Positions 17,037 through 26,098 of a stretch of 64,000 bases of DNA are shown in pieces; the stretch's first letter is position 1, and each line of letters begins with the position of its first letter. The notes beneath the pieces were generated by a model. The model ran no database searches, had not been told where the DNA came from, and was given only the letters and a program-made list of their open reading frames with translations. Both the position numbers and the translations under genes were made by a program. The stretch spans positions 1,364,001 to 1,428,000 of the forward strand of contig NZ_CP078069.1 in NCBI RefSeq assembly GCF_019195435.1. Direction: 5' to 3'. Origin of the DNA: Comamonas sp. NLF-1-9 (GTDB lineage Bacteria; Pseudomonadota; Gammaproteobacteria; Burkholderiales; Burkholderiaceae_C).

Positions 17037-17995
17037 GTGCTTGCTACGACACCACCGCGCCCTACCCGCGCGACCTCACCGGCTACGGCCGCAACCCTCC
17101 GCACCCGCACTGGCCGGGGCAGGCGCGCATTGCGGTTTCCTTCGTGCTCAACTACGAGGAAGGCGGCGAAAACTGCGTGCTGCACGGCGACGCCGGCAGC
17201 GAGCAGTTCCTCTCCGAACTGTTCAACCCCGCGGCCTACCCGGCGCGGCACATGAGCATGGAGAGCATCTACGAATACGGCTCGCGCGCCGGCGTCTGGC
17301 GCATCCTGCGCGAGTTTGAAAAGCGCGGGCTGGCGCTCACCGTCTATGGCATCGCCACCGCCCTGCAAAAGCACCGCGAGCTGGCGCAGGCCTTTGACGA
17401 ACTCGGCCATGAGGTCGCCTGCCACGGCTTGCGCTGGATCCACTACCAGGACGTGCCCGAGGCCGTGGAGCGCGAGCACATGCGCCAGTGCCTGGAAATC
17501 TTTGACCAGCTCTACGGCGGCAAGGGCGACCACGCGCTGGGCTGGTACACCGGGCGCGACAGCCCCAACACCCACCGCCTGGTGGCCGATGCCGGGCGCT
17601 TCACCTACGACGCCGACTACTACGGCGACGACCTGCCCTTCTGGATGAAGCTAGCCAAAACGGATGGCAGCGTGGTGCAGCAGCTCGTCGTGCCCTACAC
17701 GCTGGACGTGAACGACATGCGCTTTGGCCTGCCCCAGGGCTTTTCGCACGCCGAACCCTTCTTTCAATACATGCGCGATGCCTTCGACGTGCTCTACGCC
17801 GAAGGCGACCCCCAAGGTCTGAACGCGCCCAAGATGATGACCATCGGCCTGCACTGCCGCATGGTCGGGCGCCCGGGGCGCTTTGTCGCACTGCAGAAAT
17901 TCCTCGACCACATCGCCCGCCACGAGGGCGTGTGGGTCTGTCGGCGCATAGACCTGGCGCGCCACTGGGCGCGGCAATTCCCCGCGGGTTCTTGA
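17033..17995 (+). CDS. puuE: Allantoinase PuuE (polysaccharide deacetylase-like)
   Basis: Opens the allantoin ring to allantoate; cytoplasmic. The 320 residues follow the PuuE/polysaccharide deacetylase-like family: RDLTGYGRNPPHPHWPGQARIAVSFVLNYEEGGE at the start (split over several motifs), SIYEYGSRAGVWRILREFE, GHEVACHGLRWIHYQ with candidate metal-binding histidine, and GWYTGRDSPNTHRLV. This metal-independent family is unrelated to the classical amidohydrolase-type allantoinase. Its ATG overlaps the GntR stop by 4 bases, and the uraD-allC fusion follows 64 bases later, in line with its place in the pathway. Confidence 0.92.
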   Translation: MSACYDTTAPYPRDLTGYGRNPPHPHWPGQARIAVSFVLNYEEGGENCVLHGDAGSEQFLSELFNPAAYPARHMSMESIYEYGSRAGVWRILREFEKRGLALTVYGIATALQKHRELAQAFDELGHEVACHGLRWIHYQDVPEAVEREHMRQCLEIFDQLYGGKGDHALGWYTGRDSPNTHRLVADAGRFTYDADYYGDDLPFWMKLAKTDGSVVQQLVVPYTLDVNDMRFGLPQGFSHAEPFFQYMRDAFDVLYAEGDPQGLNAPKMMTIGLHCRMVGRPGRFVALQKFLDHIARHEGVWVCRRIDLARHWARQFPAGS

Positions 17996-17999
17996 GCCA

Positions 18000-18042
18000 A
18001 ATCAGGCTCCAGCCCTTGCCACACAAGCGCCAACAGCTCTCT
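18000..18042 (-). repeat. Dispersed repeat copy between puuE and uraD-allC
   Basis: The minus strand reads AGAGCTGTTGGCGCTTG, then TGTGGCAAGGGCTGGAGCC, the same order of blocks as copy 1, with an imperfect hairpin. It lies inside the purine operon. Confidence 0.55.
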
Positions 18043-18059
18043 TTTCGATAGGAAACACC

Positions 18060-19925
18060 ATGCCTTTGACGCTGGACGAGATCAACACCGCGCCGCTGGC
18101 CGACGCGCCGCGCCTGCTGGACGGCATTTACGAGCACTCCCCCTGGGTCGCCGAAGAGGCCATGACCCAGCGCCCCTTCGCCACGCTGGCCCAGCTCAAG
18201 TGGGCCCTGGTGCAGGCGGTGCAGGAAGCGGGGGTCGAGGCGCAGCTCGCCCTGATCCGCGCCCACCCCGAGCTCGCCGGCAAGGCCATGGTGAGCCGGA
18301 CCTTGACGGCCGAATCGACCCAGGAGCAGAACAAGGCCGGGCTGACCGACTGCACGCCCGACGAGTTCGCACGCATCCAGCAGCTCAACGCCGACTACAA
18401 CGCGCGCTTCGGCTTTCCCTTCATCCTCGCGGTGCGCGGGCCGCGCGGCACGGGTCTTGCCAAGCAGCAGATCATCGACACCTTCGGGCGGCGCCTGGCC
18501 AACCACCCGGACTTCGAGCGCGCCGAAGCGCTGCGCAACATCCATCGCATCGCCGAAATCCGCCTGAACGAGAAGTTCGGCCAGGAGCCGAGCCTGGGCA
18601 ACGAGGTCTGGGACTGGCACGAACGCCTGGCGCGGCACAGCGACCCGGGCCACGCCGAAAAAGGCCAGCTCACCGTCACCTACCTCACCGATGCCCACCG
18701 CGCCTGCGCGCAACGCATCAGCCACTGGATGCGCGAGAGCGGCTTTGACGAGGTGCAGATCGACGCCGTGGGCAACGTTGTCGGCCGCTACCATCCGGCG
18801 CAGGCCGGGCGCGCCGACAGCGCAAGCGCCGCTGCCGCCGAAGAAGCCGCAGAGCGCAAGGAAGGCGACGCAGCCAACGACGCGACCGGCGCCGCCCCGG
18901 CCCGCTACCTGCTGACCGGCAGCCACTACGACACGGTGCGCAACGGCGGCAAGTACGACGGGCGCCTGGGCATCTTCGTGCCCATGGCCTGCGTGCAAGA
19001 GCTGCACCGCGCGGGCAAGCGTCTGCCCTTTGGCATCGAAGTGGTGGCGTTTGCCGAAGAGGAAGGCCAGCGCTACAAGGCGACCTTTCTCGGCTCCGGA
19101 GCGCTGGTGGGCGCGTTCGATCCGGCCTGGCTCGATCAAGAGGACGCCGAGGGCATCACCATGCGCAAGGCGATGGAAGACGCCGGCCTGTGCATTGCCG
19201 ACATCCCCAAGCTCAAGCGCGACCCGGCCGATTACCTGGGCTACGTCGAGGTGCACATCGAGCAAGGCCCGGTGCTCAATGAAATGGGCTTGCCGCTGGC
19301 GGTGGTCACCAGCATCAACGCCAGCAGCCGCTACCGCTGCAGCATCCTCGGCATGGCCAGCCACGCCGGCACCACGCCGATGAAGCGCCGGCGCGACGCG
19401 GCCGCGGCCGCCGCCGAGCTGCTCGTCTACATGGAGCAGCGCGCCACGCAAGACGGCGACAGCGTGGCCACCATGGGCATGCTGCAAGTGCCCGACGGCT
19501 CGGTCAACGTAGTGCCCGGGCGCTGCGAATTCAGCCTGGATCTGCGCGCCCCGAGCGACACCCAGCGCGACGCGCTGGTAGCCGACGTGCTGCAAAAGCT
19601 CAATGAAATCTGCCAGCGCCGCGGCCTGCAGTACGTGGCCGAGCGCAGCATGCAGGCCAGCTGCGCCCCGAGCGACGCGGCGCTGCAGGCGCACTGGGAG
19701 GCGGCCGTGGCAAAGCTCGGCCTGCCGGTGCATCGCATGCCCAGCGGCGCGGGGCACGACGCGATGAAGATCCACCAGATTCTGCCCCAGGCCATGCTCT
19801 TCGTGCGTGGCGAGAACAACGGCATCAGCCACAACCCGCTGGAATCCACCACCGCCGACGACATGCAGCTCGCGGTGCAGGCTTTCAGCGAGGTATTGCA
19901 GCAACTTGCACAGGAACACCCATGA
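18060..19925 (+). CDS. Fusion of OHCU decarboxylase (UraD) and allantoate amidohydrolase (AllC)
   Basis: A 621-residue two-domain protein. Residues 1-170 are OHCU decarboxylase, which makes allantoin from the UraH product. His69 in IRAHPELAGK is the expected catalytic base, and GFPFILAVRG follows. Residues from about 200 onward are an M20-type amidohydrolase: metal ligands in LTGSHYDTVRNGGKYDGRLG, AFAEEEGQRYKATFLGS, VEVHIEQGPVLNEMG and GMASHAGTTPMKRRRDA. This is the allantoate amidohydrolase group, releasing ammonia and CO2. An Ala/Glu-rich stretch of about 30 residues after RYHPAQAG looks like a recent low-complexity insertion. The fusion joins two non-adjacent steps with PuuE between them. 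The stop overlaps the next ATG. Confidence 0.92.
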   Translation: MPLTLDEINTAPLADAPRLLDGIYEHSPWVAEEAMTQRPFATLAQLKWALVQAVQEAGVEAQLALIRAHPELAGKAMVSRTLTAESTQEQNKAGLTDCTPDEFARIQQLNADYNARFGFPFILAVRGPRGTGLAKQQIIDTFGRRLANHPDFERAEALRNIHRIAEIRLNEKFGQEPSLGNEVWDWHERLARHSDPGHAEKGQLTVTYLTDAHRACAQRISHWMRESGFDEVQIDAVGNVVGRYHPAQAGRADSASAAAAEEAAERKEGDAANDATGAAPARYLLTGSHYDTVRNGGKYDGRLGIFVPMACVQELHRAGKRLPFGIEVVAFAEEEGQRYKATFLGSGALVGAFDPAWLDQEDAEGITMRKAMEDAGLCIADIPKLKRDPADYLGYVEVHIEQGPVLNEMGLPLAVVTSINASSRYRCSILGMASHAGTTPMKRRRDAAAAAAELLVYMEQRATQDGDSVATMGMLQVPDGSVNVVPGRCEFSLDLRAPSDTQRDALVADVLQKLNEICQRRGLQYVAERSMQASCAPSDAALQAHWEAAVAKLGLPVHRMPSGAGHDAMKIHQILPQAMLFVRGENNGISHNPLESTTADDMQLAVQAFSEVLQQLAQEHP

Positions 19926-21178
19926 GTAGCGACTACGAACAACTCGACGCCTGGATCGACGCGCACTTCGACGAGCAGGTGCGCTTTCTGCAGGAACTGG
20001 TGCGCGTGCCCACCGACACGCCGCCGGGCAACAACGCCGCGCACGCCGAGCGCACCGCCGAGCTCATCGCGGCCTGGGGCTTCGAAGCCGAAAAGCACGC
20101 CGTGCCCGAGCAGCAGGTGCGCGACTACGGCATGCAGAGCATCACCAACCTCATCGTGCGCCGGCCCTACGGCCCGGGCGGCATCACGCTGGCGCTCAAC
20201 GCCCACGGCGACGTGGTGCCGCCGGGCGAAGGCTGGAAGCACGACCCCTACGGCGCCGAGATCGAAGACGGCAAGCTCTACGGCCGCGCCGCCGCGGTCA
20301 GCAAGAGCGACTTTTCCACCTTCAGCTTTGCGCTGCGCGCGCTCGAAGCGGTAGCGCGCCCGAGCAAGGGCAGCATCGAGCTGCACTTCACCTACGACGA
20401 GGAGTTTGGCGGGCTGCTCGGCCCCGGCTGGCTGCTCTCGCAAGGCCTGACCAAGCCCGACCTGATGATCGCCGCGGGCTTTTCCTACGAAGTCGTCACC
20501 GCGCACAACGGCTGTCTGCAGCTGGAGGTCACCATCCAGGGGCGCATGGCGCACGCCGCAGTGCCAAACACCGGCGTGGACGCGCTGCAGGCAGCGGTCT
20601 TCGTCATGAATGCGCTGTACGCGGAAAACAGTGCCTACCAGGCGGTGAGCTCCAAGGTCAAGGGCATCAGCCATCCCTACCTCAACATCGGGCGCATCGA
20701 GGGCGGCACCAACACCAACGTGATTCCCGGCAAGGTGGTGCTCAAGCTCGACCGGCGCATGATCCCGGAGGAAAACCCGGCCAAGGTCGAAGCCAGGCTG
20801 CACAAGGTGATTCAGGACGCCACGCGCCACTTCAACCGCTGGCGCGGCGTCAAGGGCGCGGACGCGGTGACGAGCGATGTGCGCCGCATCCTGCTGGCGC
20901 GCGCGATGACGCCGCTGCCCGGCAACCAGCCGCTGGTCGGCGCGCTGCAAAGGCACGCACAAGCCGTCTTTGGCCAGATACCGCCCGCCGTGGGCACGCC
21001 GCTGTACACCGACGTGCGGCTCTATGGCGAGCACGGCATCCCCGGCGTGATCTACGGCGCCGGCCCGCGCACCGTGCTCGAGAGCCACGCCAAGCGCAGC
21101 GACGAACGCATCGATCTGGAAGACCTGCGCCGCGCAACCAAGGTGCTGGCGCGCGCCCTGGCCGATCTCATGGCCTGA
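19922..21178 (+). CDS. M20-family metallohydrolase of unknown substrate in the purine operon
   Basis: A 418-residue M20 (ArgE/DapE-type) hydrolase translated with uraD-allC (ATGA overlap). Visible landmarks are NAHGDVVPPGEGWKHDPY, which holds the first metal His and Asp, and TYDEEFGGLLGPGW with the catalytic and metal glutamates. The dimerisation domain (TIQGRMAHAAVPNTGVDALQA) and a final metal histidine in ESHAKRSDERI follow. The segment where most M20 enzymes have GRGxxDxKG reads GRAAAVSKSDF, so the bridging aspartate is not at its usual place. Candidate tasks are hydrolysis of a ureido intermediate, such as ureidoglycine or ureidoglycolate, but this is inference from position only. Confidence 0.8.
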   Translation: MSSDYEQLDAWIDAHFDEQVRFLQELVRVPTDTPPGNNAAHAERTAELIAAWGFEAEKHAVPEQQVRDYGMQSITNLIVRRPYGPGGITLALNAHGDVVPPGEGWKHDPYGAEIEDGKLYGRAAAVSKSDFSTFSFALRALEAVARPSKGSIELHFTYDEEFGGLLGPGWLLSQGLTKPDLMIAAGFSYEVVTAHNGCLQLEVTIQGRMAHAAVPNTGVDALQAAVFVMNALYAENSAYQAVSSKVKGISHPYLNIGRIEGGTNTNVIPGKVVLKLDRRMIPEENPAKVEARLHKVIQDATRHFNRWRGVKGADAVTSDVRRILLARAMTPLPGNQPLVGALQRHAQAVFGQIPPAVGTPLYTDVRLYGEHGIPGVIYGAGPRTVLESHAKRSDERIDLEDLRRATKVLARALADLMA

Positions 21179-21253
21179 ACCAGCAGCCCGCCCTACGCGA
21201 ACGCGGCGCGGGCGTCAAGCCCGTGCAAGCGATAGTGTTCATGCGTACTGGTT

Positions 21254-21270
21254 TGTATACACTTTTTGTA
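21254..21270 (+). promoter_or_regulatory. Putative purine-regulon operator upstream of the NCS2 permease
   Basis: TGTATACACTTTTTGTA, identical over all 17 bases to the site at 6719-6735. It lies 35 bases upstream of the permease ATG, a position suited to repression of its promoter. A GC-rich stem-loop (GCGCGGGC pairing with the AGCCCGTGC stretch, about 21205-21226) lies between the M20 stop and this site. Confidence 0.7.
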
Positions 21271-21305
21271 TGTACTTCTTCTGACCGGCCTTGCAGGAGC
21301 CCCGC

Positions 21306-22793
21306 ATGCGCGACACTACCCATCCCGTTGATGAAGTCCTGCCCTGGGGGCAGACCATAGCCCTGGGCCTGCAACACGTGCTGGTGATGTACGCAGGCGC
21401 GGTGGCCGTGCCCCTGATCGTGGGGCGGGCGCTGAACCTCACGCCCGAGCAGGTGGCGCATCTGATCTCGGCCGACCTCTTCGTCTGCGGGCTGGTGACG
21501 CTGATCCAGGCGGGCGGCGCCACCCAGTGGTTTGGCATCAAGCTGCCGGTGATGATGGGCGTGACCTTTGCCGCCGTCGCGCCCATGGTGTCCATGGCGC
21601 AGACCACGGGCGGGCCCTACGGCGCGGGACTGATTTTCGGCTCGGTCATAGGCGCGGGTGTGGTCGCGATCGTGATCGCGCCGCTGATGAGCCGCATGCT
21701 GCGCTTCTTTCCGCCCGTGGTCACTGGCACCATCATTGCGGTGATCGGCATCAGCCTGATGCGCATAGGCATCAACTGGATCTTCGGCAACCCGGTCGGC
21801 CCCACCGCGCCGGCCATCGCCAACCCCGACCACATCAAGTGGCTGCAGGAGCTGCAGGCCGCCGTCAGCGCGCCGGGCTCTTCACTGCCCGCCGTGCCCA
21901 AGGGCTTCGCGGTGCTGCCCACGCTGCCCAACCCCAGGTACGCCGACCTGACCGGCGTGGGCATCTCCGCCCTGGTGCTGCTCACCATCTTGCTGGTGGC
22001 GCGGTTTGGCAAGGGCTTTGTGGCCAACATCTCGGTGCTCATAGGCATCATCGTCGGCGGCGTGGTCACCGCGGCGATGGGTTTGATGGAGTTTTCCAAG
22101 GTCGGCAAGGCCGCGTGGTTCGATCTGGTGCTGCCGTTTCAGATCGCCTACCCGGTGTTCGACCCCATCCTGATCCTCACCATGTCGCTGGTGATGATCG
22201 TGGTGCTGATCGAATCGACCGGCATGTTCCTGGCGCTGGGCGAGATGACGGGCAAGCACGTTGCGCCCGAGGACCTCAAGCGCGGCTTGCGCACCGACGG
22301 CCTGGGCACCGTGATCGGCGGCATTTTCAGCACCTTCCCCTACACCAGCTTTTCGCAGAACGTCGGGCTGGTGGCCGTGACCGGCATCAAGAGCCGCTGG
22401 GTCTGCGTGGCGGGCGGGGTCATCATGATCGTCTTCGGCATCGTGCCCAAGATGGGCGCACTCGTCGAATCCCTGCCCACGGTGGTGCTGGGCGGCGCGG
22501 GCCTGGTGATGTTCGGCATGGTCGCCGCCACCGGCATACGCATCCTGGCGGGCGTGGATTTTCACCACAACCGCAACAACGCCATCATCGTCGCGATTTC
22601 CATAGGCGTGGGCATGATTCCGCTGGTTGCGCCGAACTTCCGCCAGTGGATGCCCCACGCCATCCATCCGCTGATCGAATCGGGCATCCTGCTCGCGTCG
22701 GTCTGCGCCGTGGCCCTGAACCTGTTTTTCAACGGCGCGCGCGAAGACAGCTCCGCCGCAGCCCACGCCAGCATGCAAACCGGCGCGCATTGA
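21306..22793 (+). CDS. NCS2 family nucleobase:cation symporter (probable urate/xanthine permease)
   Basis: An inner-membrane symporter of 495 residues with about fourteen hydrophobic segments. NCS2 marks include LGLQHVLVMYAGAVAVPLIVG, the QAGGATQWFGIKLPVMMG motif, PVVTGTIIAVIGISLM, and the TM10 region PYTSFSQNVGLVAVTGIKSRWV, where a conserved Gln-Asn pair helps hold the purine. This is the branch of xanthine and urate carriers rather than uracil carriers by wording. ATG at 21306 follows AGGAGC, and the upstream TTG at 21291 is not preferred. Its operator is identical to the uraH one, so urate or a related oxopurine is the likely cargo (inference). Confidence 0.9.
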   Translation: MRDTTHPVDEVLPWGQTIALGLQHVLVMYAGAVAVPLIVGRALNLTPEQVAHLISADLFVCGLVTLIQAGGATQWFGIKLPVMMGVTFAAVAPMVSMAQTTGGPYGAGLIFGSVIGAGVVAIVIAPLMSRMLRFFPPVVTGTIIAVIGISLMRIGINWIFGNPVGPTAPAIANPDHIKWLQELQAAVSAPGSSLPAVPKGFAVLPTLPNPRYADLTGVGISALVLLTILLVARFGKGFVANISVLIGIIVGGVVTAAMGLMEFSKVGKAAWFDLVLPFQIAYPVFDPILILTMSLVMIVVLIESTGMFLALGEMTGKHVAPEDLKRGLRTDGLGTVIGGIFSTFPYTSFSQNVGLVAVTGIKSRWVCVAGGVIMIVFGIVPKMGALVESLPTVVLGGAGLVMFGMVAATGIRILAGVDFHHNRNNAIIVAISIGVGMIPLVAPNFRQWMPHAIHPLIESGILLASVCAVALNLFFNGAREDSSAAAHASMQTGAH

Positions 22794-22879
22794 AGCGGCG
22801 CGCCGCACGGCGTGCAGACCCTGGCAGCACCCCTGTTTGCAGTAAGCTCGACGCGCAACTCTCCACCATCGGGTGCCCC

Positions 22880-25177
22880 ATGAGCAAGTCTCTCTCCCCC
22901 GCCGAAGCCGCCCTGCGCGAGGCCGCGCTCGACTACCACCGCAGCCCGCTGCGCGGCAAGGTTTCGGTCACGCCGACCAAGCCGCTGGTGAACCAGCGCG
23001 ACCTGTCGCTGGCCTATTCGCCGGGCGTCGCCTACCCCTGCCTGGACATCCACGCCGACCCGGCCAAGGCCTACGACTACACCTCGCGCGGCAACCTCGT
23101 GGCGGTGGTCACCAACGGCACGGCGGTGCTCGGCCTGGGCGACATCGGCCCGCTGGCGGGCAAGCCGGTCATGGAGGGCAAGGGCTGCCTGTTCAAGAAG
23201 TTCGCCGGCGTCGATGTGTTCGACATCGAGCTGGCCGAGCGCGACCCGGACAAGCTCGTCGAGATCATCGCGGCGCTCGAACCCACGGTGGGCGGCATCA
23301 ACCTGGAGGATATCAAGGCGCCCGAGTGCTTCTACATCGAGCAGGAGCTCTCACGGCGCATGAACATCCCGGTGTTCCATGACGACCAGCATGGCACCGC
23401 CATCATCTCCAGCGCCGCGCTCATCAATGCGCTGGAGCTCGTGGGCAAGGACATCGGCGAGGTCAAGCTCGCCGTCTCCGGCGCCGGGGCAGCGGCCATC
23501 GCCTGCGTCAACGTGATGATCGGCCTGGGGCTCAAGCGCGAAAACATCTACATGTGCGACTCCAAGGGCGTGATCCACCACGAGCGCGAGAACCTCGACC
23601 CGTCCAAGGCGCAGTTCGTGCGCACCACCGATGCGCGCACCCTCGCCCACGCGGTCGAGGGCGCAGACGTGTTCCTCGGCTGCTCGGCGCCCGGCGTACT
23701 CAGCGCAGAGATGCTCAAGACCATGGCCGACAAGCCCATCGTCCTGGCGCTGGCCAACCCCGAGCCCGAAATCCGCCCCGAGCTCGCCAAGGCGGTGCGC
23801 CCGGACTGCATCATCGCCACCGGCCGCTCGGACTATCCCAACCAGGTCAACAACGTCTTGTGCTTCCCCTACATCTTCCGCGGCGCGCTGGACTGCGGCG
23901 CCACGCGCATCACCGAGGAGATGAAGCTCGCCTGCGTGCGCGAGATCGCGGCGCTGGCCAAGGCCGAGCTGTCGGCCGAAGTCGCCGCCGCCTACCAGGG
24001 CAAGGAGATGCACTTCGGCCCGGACTACCTCATCCCCACGCCGTTTGACGTGCGCCTGATCCTGCGCATCGCCCCGGCGGTGGCGCGCGCCGCCGAGCTC
24101 TCGGGCGTGGCCACGCGCCCCATCCCGGACTACGCCGCCTATCGCGAGAGCCTCACGCGCTTCGTCTACCAGACCAGCATGTTCATGCGCCCCGTGTTCT
24201 CCGCCGCCAAGGCCAGGCCGCAGCGCGTGGCCTACGCCGAGGGCGAGGACGAACGCGTGCTGCGCGCCGCCCAGTTCGCCATCGACGACGGGCTGGCCAA
24301 ACCGATACTGATAGGCCGTCCCGCCGTCATCCAGGCGCGCATCGAGCGCAACGACCTGCGCCTGCAGCCCGGCGTGAACGTGGAGATCTGCAACCCCGAG
24401 GACGACCCGCGCTTTCGCCAGTACTGGGAGGCCTACCACAAGCTCATGGGGCGCCACGGCGTCACGCCCGAAACCGCCAAGGCTTCGGTGCGCCGCTCCA
24501 ACACGCTGATCGCCGCGCTCATGGTGCACCTGGGCGACGCCGACGGCATGCTCTGCGGCTTGGTGGGCAAGTTCGACAACCACCTGGCGCATCTGCGCGG
24601 CGTGCTCGGTCTGCAGGACGAAGCGCATGAACTGGCCACCGTGAACGCTGTGGTCATGGGCGGCAACACCTTGTTCATTGCCGACACCTACATCACCGAC
24701 GAGCCCAGCGCCGAGCAGCTCGCCACCATCGCGCTGCGCACCGCCGAAGAGGTACAGCGCTTTGGCCTGCCGCCCAAGGTAGCCTTCCTGTCGCACTCCA
24801 ACTTCGGCTCGTCCACGCGCCCCAGCGCACTCAAGATGCGCCGCGCGCGCGAGCTCTTCGGCAAGATGGCGCCGCACATCGAGTGCGACGGCGAGATGCA
24901 CGGCGACTCCGCCCTGTCCGAGGCCATACGCAGCCGCACGCTGCTGGACTCCACCTTGTCGGGCACGGCCAACGTGCTGATCTGCCCCAACCTGGACGCG
25001 GCCAACATCCTGTTCAACGTGCTCAAGACCACCGACGGCCACGGCACCACGATAGGCCCCATCTTGCTGGGCTGCGCTGCGCCCGCGCACGTGCTCACGC
25101 CCTCTTCCACGGTGCGCCGCGTGGTCAACATGACGGCGCTGGTCGCGGCCAACGCCGCCTCGCGCAAGCCACACTGA
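22880..25177 (+). CDS. maeB: NADP-dependent malic enzyme with phosphotransacetylase-like domain
   Basis: Oxidatively decarboxylates malate to pyruvate, giving NADPH. The 765 residues are the MaeB type: the malic enzyme domain ([55 protein letters not shown]) occupies about 1-430. A phosphotransacetylase-like domain (about 440-765, with [19 protein letters not shown] and [14 protein letters not shown]) usually acts in regulation. Full length for the family. The ATG at 22880 opens the conserved core [20 protein letters not shown]. It stands alone after the permease (86 bases) and is followed by the DUF3334 gene. Confidence 0.95.
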   Translation: MSKSLSPAEAALREAALDYHRSPLRGKVSVTPTKPLVNQRDLSLAYSPGVAYPCLDIHADPAKAYDYTSRGNLVAVVTNGTAVLGLGDIGPLAGKPVMEGKGCLFKKFAGVDVFDIELAERDPDKLVEIIAALEPTVGGINLEDIKAPECFYIEQELSRRMNIPVFHDDQHGTAIISSAALINALELVGKDIGEVKLAVSGAGAAAIACVNVMIGLGLKRENIYMCDSKGVIHHERENLDPSKAQFVRTTDARTLAHAVEGADVFLGCSAPGVLSAEMLKTMADKPIVLALANPEPEIRPELAKAVRPDCIIATGRSDYPNQVNNVLCFPYIFRGALDCGATRITEEMKLACVREIAALAKAELSAEVAAAYQGKEMHFGPDYLIPTPFDVRLILRIAPAVARAAELSGVATRPIPDYAAYRESLTRFVYQTSMFMRPVFSAAKARPQRVAYAEGEDERVLRAAQFAIDDGLAKPILIGRPAVIQARIERNDLRLQPGVNVEICNPEDDPRFRQYWEAYHKLMGRHGVTPETAKASVRRSNTLIAALMVHLGDADGMLCGLVGKFDNHLAHLRGVLGLQDEAHELATVNAVVMGGNTLFIADTYITDEPSAEQLATIALRTAEEVQRFGLPPKVAFLSHSNFGSSTRPSALKMRRARELFGKMAPHIECDGEMHGDSALSEAIRSRTLLDSTLSGTANVLICPNLDAANILFNVLKTTDGHGTTIGPILLGCAAPAHVLTPSSTVRRVVNMTALVAANAASRKPH

Positions 25178-25203
25178 ACCCGATCCGAGAAAGCCGCTGC
25201 ACC

Positions 25204-25899
25204 ATGACCGACCCCAAAGACCAGAGCGTCGTCTACGGCACCAAGGATGTACTGATCAGCCTGTGCAATTCCGTCACCCGCGTGCTCTCCGTGGCCACCC
25301 AGGGCACGGTGCGCTACTCGGGCATGGTGCAGCGCATCAGCAAGACATGCCTCAAGCCCGACATCGGCTGCTTCGTGCTGTTCAACGGCGGCTTCTCGGG
25401 CCTGGTGGTCATCAACTTCTCGGCCGCCGCAGCGATGGAGATCTACCAGAGCTACATGCTGAGCATGGGCATGTCGCAAAGCGATCTGGCTCCGGCCTAC
25501 ACCTCGGACGAAGTCGCCAACGTCATGGGTGAACTCATGAACCAGGTGGTGGGCGACTTCACCAGCGCCATCCAGCGCGAGCTGCAGACGCGCATCACGC
25601 AAAACCAGCCCAAGATGCTGGTGCTCAACCAGCAGGTGGTGCTGAGCGTGGACGCCAACCTGGACCAGCCCGAAGCGCGGCGCGTGAGCTTCTACACCGC
25701 CAAGAACAACATCTTCTACCTGGAGATGGCGATGGACCACACCCAGTTCATCAAGCTCTACGACTTCGAACCCCAGGAAGCGCCCGACCCCGACGCTCTC
25801 ATGACCCAGGCCGGAGCCCAGCCGGGCGCCGCAACCGCGCCCGCTGGCGGCAATGGCGGTTCCGACATGGACGATCTGCTCAAGTCGCTGGGCATGTAG
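25204..25899 (+). CDS. DUF3334 family protein (CheX/CheC-like)
   Basis: A 231-residue protein matching the DUF3334 family from end to end: MVQRISKTCLKPDIGCFVLF, GGFSGLVVINFSAAAAMEIY, SDEVANVMGELMNQVVGDF and NNIFYLEMAMDHTQFIKLY. The repeated helix pattern with ExxN-like residues (ANVMGELMNQ) resembles the CheC/CheX phosphatase fold of chemotaxis, which is a hint and not proof of function. The C-terminal 45 residues are Pro/Ala/Gly-rich and end in a short acidic helix (DMDDLLKSLGM) that could bind a partner. It follows maeB by 26 bases, perhaps in one transcript. Confidence 0.8.
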   Translation: MTDPKDQSVVYGTKDVLISLCNSVTRVLSVATQGTVRYSGMVQRISKTCLKPDIGCFVLFNGGFSGLVVINFSAAAAMEIYQSYMLSMGMSQSDLAPAYTSDEVANVMGELMNQVVGDFTSAIQRELQTRITQNQPKMLVLNQQVVLSVDANLDQPEARRVSFYTAKNNIFYLEMAMDHTQFIKLYDFEPQEAPDPDALMTQAGAQPGAATAPAGGNGGSDMDDLLKSLGM

Positions 25900-25952
25900 C
25901 GGCCGCTAAAATGGCCAGCCCGCCGCGCGCAAACCCCGGCGGCGCGGCAGCG

Positions 25953-26040
25953 GGAAGGGTGGCAGAGTGGTCGATTGCACCGGTCTTGAAAACCGGCGAC
26001 GCGCAAGCGTCCGTGGGTTCGAATCCCACCCCTTCCGCCA
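25953..26040 (+). tRNA. tRNA-Ser (anticodon TGA)
   Basis: An 88-base tRNA with a 7-bp acceptor stem (GGAAGGG with CCCTTCC), anticodon stem CCGGT/ACCGG around the loop with TGA, a long variable arm (GACGCGCAAGCGTC) typical of serine tRNA, T loop TTCGAAT, and encoded CCA. A TAAAAT box at 25907-25912 may be its -10. Confidence 0.96.
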
Positions 26041-26042
26041 GC

Positions 26043-26098
26043 AATGAAATCGGCTGCAAACGCATACCCTGTCTGCGCTAGCAGCTATCAAATTTCTA
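26043..26098 (-). repeat. Dispersed repeat copy after tRNA-Ser
   Basis: The minus strand reads GATAGCTGCTAGCGC, then TATGCGTTTGCAGCCGATTT, the repeat's block order with a degenerate centre. It fills the space between tRNA-Ser and the stop of the CoA-transferase gene. Confidence 0.55.

Noticed and set aside
17601..19919. A 772-codon antisense frame over puuE and uraD-allC
   Set aside because: No motifs; the plus-strand genes have full-length family matches.
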